This document shows, piece after piece, positions 1 to 8,700 of a stretch of 10,609 nucleotides of DNA; the first letter of the stretch is position 1; each line of letters begins with the position of its first letter. The notes below the pieces were generated by a model. It did no database searches, was not told the origin of the DNA, and worked only from the letters and a program-made list of their open reading frames with translations. The stretch spans positions 1 through 10,609 of the forward strand of contig CAZASA010000080.1 in NCBI GenBank assembly GCA_964487685.1, given 5' to 3'. The position numbers were made by a program, and so were the translations under genes. The stretch comes from JABDGZ01 sp964487685. Lineage in GTDB: Bacteria; Omnitrophota; Gorgyraeia; Zapsychrales; Fredricksoniimonadaceae.

Positions 1-401
1 GAGACATGTACGGCGAGCAGGATTGCTCCAGGTTTTTGCAAATGGTTTTTGCTACCATGGGGATCAATCTGCCGCGTGATTCCCGAGACCAGGCGCAGGT
101 CAGCAACAGTGCCGTTGATTTTGATGAAAGGACCGGTGATGACGTTAAGATCGCGGCTATTGCCAAGGCTCCGGCTGGACGTACCTTCCTTGTCCTTAAA
201 GGGCATATCATGTTATATTTAGGATCCGTCGACGGAAATCAATACGCTATTCACGACACTACTTCTTATAAACAGAGAGTAGGCAAGAAGGTCATTGCTT
301 ATGATTTTGATAGGGTGATCATTTCGGATCTGTCATTAGGCCAAGGCGGCCCCAAAGGTTCTTTATTAAAACGCCTGATAAGGACCGTGAGCATTGAATA
401 A
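1..401 (+). CDS. NlpC/P60 family cysteine peptidase, 3' part (5' end outside window)
   Basis: This is the C-terminal part of an NlpC/P60 domain, a papain-like peptidase that cleaves murein peptides, usually at the gamma-D-Glu bond to the diamino acid. The frame is open at the window edge, so the real start lies upstream; the ATG at 6 falls inside the domain. The catalytic Cys sits in YGEQDCSRF (Cys codon 24-26), followed by the usual GINLPRDSRDQ segment. The catalytic His is in GHIMLYLG (codon 204-206), and a second His in YAIHDT (252-254) fills the third, polar position. The YGEQDCSRF pattern resembles members with N-terminal SH3-type domains, which would lie off-window. The stop overlaps the next gene by 8 bases. 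With a dipeptide epimerase next door, a YkfC-like role releasing L-Ala-D-Glu is likely. The family is clear; exact substrate is inferred. Confidence 0.88.
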   Translation, partial: DMYGEQDCSRFLQMVFATMGINLPRDSRDQAQVSNSAVDFDERTGDDVKIAAIAKAPAGRTFLVLKGHIMLYLGSVDGNQYAIHDTTSYKQRVGKKVIAYDFDRVIISDLSLGQGGPKGSLLKRLIRTVSIE

Positions 402-1467
402 AAAAACGTTGGTCGTTAAAACTTCCGTTAAATTCTTTCAAGCGCCGTTATACCAGCCTTTTCGTGTTGCGAGCGGCCAGCACGATCATTTGGAAAATAT
501 TTTATTTACCATAGAACTGAGGGACGGCACCAAAGGCTATGGCGAAGCCGCGGTGGCCACCCATATCACCAGTGAGACCATTGAGCAGACCATAAAAAAT
601 CTCAAAACAACGGCTGGTTGGCTTAAGGGCCGGTCGATCGATGATTATTTAAATATATCGGCACAATTGCATGAGCGTTTTTCCTCAAATCAAAGCGCCG
701 TGGCGGCAGTTGAGATGGCGATCTTTGATGCATTGACACGCTTCTTGCATGTTCCCTTATGGCGTTTATGGACCACTGTCCCCAAGCGTTTGCGTACGGA
801 TATCACCATCGTCATCGGAGAACTCGAAGAGGCCAAATTACGTGCCAAGGCTTTTAAATCTGAGGGTTTTCGTGCATTCAAGATCAAGATCGGCCGGGAC
901 ATGGATTTAGATTTCAAAAGGGTTTCCACTGTTTGCAGTATAGCCCCGCAGGCACAGATCATCCTTGATGCCAATCAAGGTTACAGTGCCCGTCAAACCC
1001 TGCAATTCTTAAGAAATTTGGGCAAGGCTGGGATCGTCCCGGCTTTAATTGAACAGCCGGTACCTAAAGGGGATTGGGAAGGATTAAAAAAAGTCACTCG
1101 TGAATCCAAGGTGTGTGTTTGCGCGGATGAGAGTTCTTCGTCGATATCGGATGCTGTCCGTATCATTAAGGAAAAAGCAGCAGGGGCCCTTAACATCAAG
1201 CTCATGAAAACAGGATTGGTGCATGCTCTTGAGATCAGCCGCATGGCCCATGCCGCCGGTGTTAAACTAATGATCGGCGGGATGATGGAGTCGAATTTGA
1301 GCATGACCGCCTCAGCGCATCTGGCCGCCGGGTTAGGTTATTTTGATTATATCGACCTTGATACGCCTTTTTTTATCAAAGGTGAACAATCCAAAAATTC
1401 CTATCTTTCCACTCAAGGCATCTACGATCTAAGCAGGGTTAAAGCTGGTATTGGAATTATTCCATGA
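394..1467 (+). CDS. ykfB: Dipeptide epimerase (L-Ala-D/L-Glu epimerase type), enolase superfamily
   Basis: The 357-residue product interconverts L-Ala-D-Glu and L-Ala-L-Glu, letting murein-derived dipeptide be degraded by ordinary peptidases. It has the full muconate-lactonizing subgroup set: acid/base lysines in KIK (K163, K165), metal ligands D192 (LDANQGY), E220 (IEQP) and D245 (ADES), and the opposing lysine K269 (NIKLMKTG). The DLD motif (D321, D323) is the dipeptide-epimerase hallmark that binds the substrate amino group, and R24 is where the B. subtilis enzyme has the Arg contacting the Glu side chain. Numbering nearly matches the B. subtilis enzyme as I remember it. The start is TTG at 394, with AGGA at 381-384 upstream; it overlaps the peptidase stop, implying coupling. 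Other dipeptide epimerases share this scaffold, so L-Ala-Glu specificity is inferred from R24 and the neighbour. Confidence 0.93.
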   Translation: MNKKTLVVKTSVKFFQAPLYQPFRVASGQHDHLENILFTIELRDGTKGYGEAAVATHITSETIEQTIKNLKTTAGWLKGRSIDDYLNISAQLHERFSSNQSAVAAVEMAIFDALTRFLHVPLWRLWTTVPKRLRTDITIVIGELEEAKLRAKAFKSEGFRAFKIKIGRDMDLDFKRVSTVCSIAPQAQIILDANQGYSARQTLQFLRNLGKAGIVPALIEQPVPKGDWEGLKKVTRESKVCVCADESSSSISDAVRIIKEKAAGALNIKLMKTGLVHALEISRMAHAAGVKLMIGGMMESNLSMTASAHLAAGLGYFDYIDLDTPFFIKGEQSKNSYLSTQGIYDLSRVKAGIGIIP

Positions 1468-2633
1468 TCCATAACCATTGGCTTCTTATCCTTGTCCTCA
1501 TCGCTGTTGAAGCAGGGATTTTGTATTTGGCGGGGAATCCGAGGACTAAGCATTTTTTTAAATTCCTGCCTTCGATGTTCTGGATCTATTTTTTGCCTAT
1601 GGTCCTGTCCACCTGCGGCATTATCGATGCTAAAAGCCAGCTATACGCCGGGATCACTAAGTATCTCTTGCCGCCGGCGCTGTTTTTGTTATTGATCAAC
1701 ATGGATATCAAGGCTATTTCTAAACTGGGGCCTGCGGCGTTGGTGATGTTCTTTGCCGGGTCCTTTGGCGTTGTGCTGGGGATAGTGGTCAGTTTTATAA
1801 TTTTTAAACCGCTGGTTGGGGCTCAATTTTGGTCAGGGTTCGGTGCCTTGTCTGCGTCATGGACAGGGGGATCTGCCAATATGATCGCGGTCAAAGAAGC
1901 TTTAAATACGCCCGATGCTGTTTTTATGCCCATGGTCATTGTGGACACCATCGTGCCTTATGTGTGGATGGGAGTCCTGGTCGCCTTGGCCGTGCACCAA
2001 AAAAGTCTTGATAGATTCAATAATTCTGACCGCCGCATCTTGGATGACCTGGCCAAACGCACGGAACATTTTTCCAAACAGAAAAAACAATCCATCCAAT
2101 GGGACAAAGCTCTTTTGTTCATAGGCTTGGCCTTACTGATCGGCCGTGCCGCGCAGGCAGTATCCATTTTTTTTCCGACAGGCAAGAATGTGCTAACACC
2201 TAATGCCTGGGCCATACTCCTTGTGTCTACCATCGCCATTATTTCTTCCCTGACGCCCCTCAGCCGAATACCGCATACGGGGGCCAATAAGTTCGGCAAA
2301 TGGATCTTGTATTTTGTGCTGACATCCATCGGGGCCCGTGCCAGTTTACATAATGCCTCTCAGGCCGGTATCTTGATCGTGGCGGGTGTGGTGGTAATAT
2401 TTTTCCATGTTTCGATCTTATTACTGACCGCCCGGTTGATCCGCGCACCTTTATTCTTAGTTGCCACCGCCTCATTATCCAATCTCGCAGGCTTGGTTTC
2501 CGCACCCGTGATCGCGGAAGTTTACCAGCCTGGACTTGCTTCGGTAGGCCTTCTTTTGGCCATTTTAGGGCACTCCTTGGGCGCCTATATTGGCATCATT
2601 ACAGGCCAAATCTGCCGTTTTTTTGCCTCCTAA
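1464..2633 (+). CDS. DUF819 family multi-spanning membrane protein (YjcL-like)
   Basis: The 389-residue product is very hydrophobic, with about 10-12 likely membrane segments (for example around residues 6-23, 36-54, 68-82, 90-114, 153-176, 216-237, 245-263, 277-295, 303-326, 329-350 and 359-384). A charged loop at about 178-214 separates two halves. Each half has a small-residue motif near a membrane segment, SWTGGSANM (132-140) and ASLSNLAGLVSAP (336-348), which fits the conserved glycine/asparagine-rich motifs of DUF819 proteins and hints at an inverted-repeat transporter fold. The function of DUF819 is not established. The ATG overlaps the epimerase stop in the ATGA arrangement, so the two are very probably co-translated. 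From that context I infer a role in moving murein-derived peptides or amino acids across the inner membrane. The family call is from remembered motifs and topology. Confidence 0.8.
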   Translation: MIHNHWLLILVLIAVEAGILYLAGNPRTKHFFKFLPSMFWIYFLPMVLSTCGIIDAKSQLYAGITKYLLPPALFLLLINMDIKAISKLGPAALVMFFAGSFGVVLGIVVSFIIFKPLVGAQFWSGFGALSASWTGGSANMIAVKEALNTPDAVFMPMVIVDTIVPYVWMGVLVALAVHQKSLDRFNNSDRRILDDLAKRTEHFSKQKKQSIQWDKALLFIGLALLIGRAAQAVSIFFPTGKNVLTPNAWAILLVSTIAIISSLTPLSRIPHTGANKFGKWILYFVLTSIGARASLHNASQAGILIVAGVVVIFFHVSILLLTARLIRAPLFLVATASLSNLAGLVSAPVIAEVYQPGLASVGLLLAILGHSLGAYIGIITGQICRFFAS

Positions 2634-2635
2634 AT

Positions 2636-2672
2636 TTGCCTTTTGTGTATATATATTGCATACTCTATATAA
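2636..2672 (+). promoter_or_regulatory. Possible promoter region for the giant gene
   Basis: The gap before the giant gene is only 39 bases and very AT-rich, with an alternating TATATATA run. TTGTGT (2643-2648) lies 17 bases from TATATA (2666-2671), but that spacing would start transcription inside the gene. The alternative, TTGCCT (2636-2641) with CATACT (2659-2664), would start almost on the ATG and give a leaderless message. No Shine-Dalgarno sequence precedes the ATG at 2673. No register is convincing; the gene may also be read through from the upstream operon, as I see no terminator between them. Confidence 0.25.
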
Positions 2673-2756
2673 ATGCGTAGGAACACTTTTACCCACATAA
2701 TCATATTAACTGCCTTCCTGGTCAATAGTTTTGGGTCTTTGCCTCAAGCCAGAGCA
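2673..2756 (+). other. Predicted Sec signal peptide of the giant protein
   Basis: Residues 1-28 have a short positive start (MRRN), a hydrophobic core (IIILTAFLV) and an A-R-A site before G29, a good signal peptidase I site. There is no Cys at +1, so it is not a lipoprotein. The paired Arg lacks the rest of a twin-arginine motif, so Sec export is more likely. Confidence 0.8.
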
Positions 2757-5700
2757 GGCGAACTTATTATGCCCAAAATGCCTTTGCCGGGAGTGCGGAT
2801 AGGCTTAAGCCCGGCCTATATCCCTGCGCATTTAAGCGGTATTACCATCCATCCTAACCAACCACTTCAATTTGATTTTTTGATCAAAAAAGGTGATCAA
2901 GCCCTGGAAGGCGATCAAAAAAAAGCAGAATATAAAAAGCTGGTTAAATATTTTTTAGCCAGTTTGACCATCCCTGATGAAGACCAATGGGTCAATTTGT
3001 CTCCTTACGAAAAGAACCGTATCATTCAAAATAATTTCGGTAAAACACAAATGGGCCGCGACCTTTTAGCCCAGGATTATTTGCTTAAACAGATCACTTC
3101 AAGCCTGATGTATCCTGAAGAAGGGTTGGGAAAGAAATTTTGGGACAAGGTCTATGAACGGGCCTGGAAGGAATTTCATACTACCGAGGTCCCGGTCAAT
3201 ACCTTTAATAAAGTATGGATCGTGCCTGACCAGGCGGTCGTTTATGAAAGCGGGAACACTGCGTATATCCTAAAAAGCCATCTGAAGGTGATGTTAGAAG
3301 AAGATTATTTATCCTTGAAAGAACATACAGCGCTCGCCGGTAATAACAAAACCCATCTTGTCGCCTCCCAAGTGATCCGTGAGATCATCCTGCCGGAGTT
3401 AGAAAAGGAAGTCAACGAAGACAAGAATTTTGCGCCGCTGCGCCAGATGTACAGCGGGATGATATTGGCGACCTGGTATAAAAAGACGCTTAGAAAATCC
3501 ATTTTGGGAATGGTTTATACGGATAAAGCCAGGGTCAAAGGGGTCGATCAAGACCCGCATAACAACCAGGTCATTTATCTCGAGTACTTGAAAGCTTTTA
3601 AAAAGGGCGTTTACAATTATATCAAAGAAGATGTCGATAAGTATACCAATGAAACGATCCCCCGGAAATATTTCGCCGGTGGTTTTGACAGAGGAATGGC
3701 CACGCGTAACGGTTTTAACGAAGCCATGCAGGTTTTTGACAAAAATACCCCGCCCGCTGATCCAGACATATTAGGTGAAATAGCCGACGGAGCAATGAGT
3801 CCTGATGATGTGATGGCTATCAAGCTCAAACCCGAAAGTGAAGGGAATGTCAACAGTCCGCGGGACGCGGCTATGTCCATGGGAAAACTAGGGAATCTCA
3901 GGGATGTTTTAAATCTGTCTAGCTACGATATGACCAAAAGTTACGATCATTTAAAGGAACAGATATCCACAAGGCTGAATGCCATCGCGGTCAATGCAGA
4001 AAAGATCCAAATTGCTAAGAGAGATTTTTTCGAACTTTTCAAAGCGATCAAACCGCCGGAGCATTTCATAATGACCGTTGAATTCTTAAGAGAACATGAG
4101 GAAGCTTGGCGCAAGATAAATAACAATGAGTTCGGTGACCAGGAATCTGCGTGGCTTTTTAGGCAATACATTATTTTGGGTGCTTATGTTGATGCCGTAC
4201 GTTTTTATAACAGTTCCGATAATGAGTCATTTAAGCTCTCAGATGCCATTCAGGTAGATTATGTTTTTACCCTTAATCAGCTTGGCAAATTGGAGATCCT
4301 GGGAAAGCTAACCGGTTACAATGCCGCTGCACCGGATAAATTCTATCTTGATAAGGCAAGGGAAGAAAGCAAGGCCTTCTTGGAAAAAGCCGAACATGAA
4401 GCCAAAATTGTGGTCGGCAGAGAATCCCCGCAGAGGATTGAGCGCTATATGTACCAGGACCTTCGGATCGGCGAAGCCACGGCCTTAAAGAACAAGTATA
4501 TTTTGACCCAGGAATTGGCCAAAGAACTTGATAAACCTATCCGTGAACAGGACCTTGAACTGCTTAAAAGGCTTAAAGACCTTTACGAACATTATTTCTT
4601 TAAGGATGGCCGTTTACATCAACTTTCCCCGGATGAAATCAGGAGAAACGGGGAAAAAGCACTTGAAGAATCTTCGAAGATTTACGATTTTGTTTTCACT
4701 CAAATCCCCGTGCATTATTATGCCGGTGAAAATGTGATGAGAAACCTCGTTTATTTAGGCGGTGAAGCAAACCTACGTAAAGCAGCTAAAATGTCCCTTT
4801 TGGTCCGCAATGCGGCTATCAGCGGCAATCCTTTGGAAGCCTGGGTCAAATGGGCTTTGTTGGATTCGCTTTTGGTCCGTTTGCTTTATGACCGTGATTT
4901 GGATAGTGATCAAGAAACTAAAGAGATCGTCAAAAAAGAGTTCTTAAGACGATTAAGCAATGTTATTGAAATTACCAAGGATAATGTTTATACGAATGCC
5001 AGTTTGGAACATCTGACACGATGGAAAGTTTCTTCAAGAGATCAGCATGAAGATCCCAAGATCACTAACATGCTTGATGAGGTCGTTAGGATTTTGGAAA
5101 CAGCCAAGGAGTCTCCTGATTATTTAAAAGGTCTAAAAGCATTGCCAAAAGCCGAGGGGACGCAAGATCTGCTGGGGGACATCATTAAAGGTTTTGAGGA
5201 CCTTAAAAAAATGTCAACGGAAGAAAAAAGACAGATCCAAGCGGAAGGCTTGATCGAGCAAAGTACTTTCAATCCTAGCCGCTACCGCACTCAAGCGGTT
5301 TTCCCTCAAAGTGCTTCTATATCGACCAACGGTATTGTCCCCAACATAGTTCGTAATTCAGCGGACCTGCGTTTGGTTGTGGGTTTCCTGGAATGGGTAC
5401 AAGAGGACGGCAAGAGATTGATCGATTATGACAAGGTAGAAGATATCATTCCTATTCTACTTAAGTATATTGATGAAACCTTTGGTTTGGTCGACCCTGT
5501 CACAGGAAAAAGACCAATGGAGGACCTTAAAAGCCGCCCGCATAAGGAATTTGAATTAATATCCCAAAAAATGCTGGAAATATTCGGGAGCAAAAGATCA
5601 AAGGTTTCTGACTCAAATTTGATGGAATTGCTATTGACGGGGATCGGAGATTGCCGGGTGGCCAATTTTGATTTTGACGTCCTTCTCCAGGGCTTTATGA

Positions 5701-8700
5701 AATACCGTGAAGTCATGAAGGAAATGGCCAATGATAGATATATATTGGAGGAGGAAGAAAAAGGCAATCCTAAGTATCCTGAAGGTAGTTTTAAAGAACA
5801 TATGAAGATACGTGCTAAAGAAAAAAGGCAGCGTGAATTTGTTTTGATGCAGGTCCAGATCAATGGCGATATTCAAATGGAGAACGGAGAATATAAGAGA
5901 GATGCTCAAGGCCGTTGGCCTTTGGTCGGTCCCAAAAGGGACAAATTAGAAGAGCACACCATGACCGTTGAGCTTCTGCGTAATAAAAAGGGCCGGGTGG
6001 CGGGCTTTACGCCAAGGGATGCTTGGTATAGAGAAGATCTATTCGAGTTTAATAATGAGAACATCAATATTTCAATTCAAGGTGAGCAGCTGGAAAGATT
6101 AGTGAGTGGTGATGGTTTTTTAATGGAGAATGCCCTTAATGCTTACGATGAGAATGGTAATCCGGTAAAAGTTGATGTCTATGTCATGCCGATGAAATAT
6201 TCAACCTATAACGGGCAGATCATGTCCAGGCTTGATGAGACCCAGACCTACCTTTATGGTTTAGAAGTCAATCCGCCGGAAATTTCGGATTTTTTCAGTA
6301 AAGAGGGCAAGACCTTCAGGAAGGCATTAAAGGAAGTCCTTTTGGAAAAGGCCTTGATGGATATGGCCCGAAATGATATCAACACTTTTGCTGACTTTGG
6401 CAATGATCCCCGGTCTATTGATCATTTTGTCATGAATGTCTACGTTCCTGAGGTCATCAGAAAGAAAAGCGGGCTTGGCGGACCACAGGGGACAGAAGCT
6501 GATTTTAAACGGCAATTGAACAAGGTCTTGGCCGTGGTGGGGGAAGAATATACATTTGCCGATGAATATAGAAAGGCAAAGATCCTTGAACGTATCATTA
6601 AATTACCAGCGGTGATCGCGAACCTGTTTTTAGACGTCAATTTAAATGAAAAGGACGCCCAGCGCATTGTTAAAGTGGCCATTGAGAAATTGGTGACGGA
6701 CAATGTGGATATCCGTTTTCTTGAGAATGGACAGGATGGTAAGCCTGATGAACAAGGAAGGGCGCTGTCCCGTGAAATATTGGCAACAGGGGCAGGACGG
6801 GCATTCTCTAATTTGTTTTTTACGAATAAAACAGCCCAGCGCATGGGAGAGATCTATATTCGTAATGGAGAACCGACCAATCAGCAAGAGCGTGAACAGG
6901 CGCGGGCTAATTTAACCCAAGATATCAACCGTGAGGCGTATATAGCAGAACTTACCAAGGAGTTTAGGATTTTTCAACGATTCGATGCTCGAGAGAAAAA
7001 GTTGCGGTTAAAGGGCCTTGCAGAAAGTATTCGCGCTACCTTTGGTCATCTTGATGAAAATACCCAACAGATCATATTTTCGATATTCTTTGACCTTCAA
7101 TTCAACCAAAACCCTGTGAAGGACATGAAAACAGCGTCCTTCATTTCCTATCTTCCCTATGCCGTCATCAAGGGGATCGGGGGGATTGAAGTAGGTTTAG
7201 ACAGGGTCACTTTTGATCCTATCAATAAACGCTCATCAGGAGAATTCGTCCAAAGCGAGATCGACTGTGTTCGCCTATTGGTTGAAGCTTACGGCCTGCA
7301 TTTGACGGTGCATGGGCCTTTTTTGGGACATGCTATCCCTGATAAGGGAAATGCTTTTCAGGATGCGACGGATGTTCCTGATTTTGTGATCAGGCAATTA
7401 AGGGGTGCCCAACAATTTGGATTTGTGAACATGGTCTTGCATTTGGCCAAATTAGAAGAAAAAGACGCGGACGGCTACGTTAAATTTATGATCGATGCCT
7501 ATAAAGCCCTGGATAAAGATGCTGACGGAGACCCTGGTATCCGTATTTCCTGGGAGAATTATCATGAGCTTGATCAGCCCGGCCGGTTCACCAGGGCCAT
7601 ACGCTATTGCGATCAGGTGGAGCGTATCGGCCATCAATTATTGGCCAAGGCGCTCGATCTTAATGATCCCGATGCGCATGAGGCTAAAATGGTATTAAAG
7701 TATGAATTTTCTATTCTAATGGATTCAGCGCATTTTAATCTTTCAGGTGATGATCCTGTAATTTCATCCCTTATCGTGGGGGTGAGGATGTGGCGATTAG
7801 GCATGGAGATCTCCAATCAATTGGGATTTGGCAGGCTGTATTATAAAAAGATAAACCCTGAGGACCATCTTAATCAAAACATGGGCCCAATCACTGATTT
7901 TACAGGATATAGCTCGGATGGGCACACCCGATCAGGCCTCAGAGGCCCGATCCATAATTTTGCGTTTATCGTCATTTTGTATGCCATGGGCTATGAGCCT
8001 TATGTTAACCTTGAGCAGATCCAGGAGATCACCGGCGAGGATTTCAATATGGTCAAGAAAGCCATTACGCTCGGACGGAAACTTTATCTGAACAAAGGAT
8101 TGAGTAAATTGATCGAGGCTTCAACCAGGGGCGATCTGGTTGATTATAAAGACTGGGAAAAGATCGGTTATGAGATCATGGAGCAGATCTTCCTGGCAGA
8201 AAACGATGGTAATGCGGCCATTGCCAAACAGAAAATGGAAAGGCATTTAAGGCGCAGGCTTCTGCAAAAGATCATCGGCAGTGCTTATCTTACCAAAGAC
8301 GAAAGGCAGGATGTCATTGGTCATTTACCCCCGGGCGTGAAATATATTCCGGCTTCGACAACAGGTCCAAGGAATTTATACACCATGGGCAAGTCAGTCA
8401 CCCAAGAGTCGGATAAAATATTAAGCATTCTTGTCAATGAAGAAGGCAACGCAACAGCCGGGGAGGTTAAGCTGGCTGCTTCGGGCAACGGCAAATCCCT
8501 TAAAAATGGGACGATCGTCGGTGAAGTGACCGCATTGACTTTGCTCGGGATCGCCCGGGAACTTCACCCGGCCCCAAGCCTGACCAATTTGATCGAAAAT
8601 GGAGGTCTTAGCGCAGTTGCGACTGAGGTTTTGAATAATGATGAGGCCAAAAAAATAACAAGGACAGCTGATCTTATTGTGCCCGAAGGCGTCGGTGTTT

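Noticed and set aside
2643..2671. TTGTGT-17-TATATA as a firm promoter of the giant gene
   Set aside because: The implied start of transcription would lie inside the coding region; kept only as a low-confidence region.
2673..2690. Twin-arginine export signal from the RR at residues 2-3
   Set aside because: The consensus residues around and after RR (S/T before, F-L-K after) are absent, so Sec export fits better.
5426..5863. 145-residue frame on the - strand inside the giant gene
   Set aside because: It is a shadow of the giant gene with no recognisable domain, no ribosome site and a biased composition.
6440..6844. 134-residue frame on the - strand inside the giant gene
   Set aside because: Same reasoning: antisense to a well-supported coding region, with no motif.
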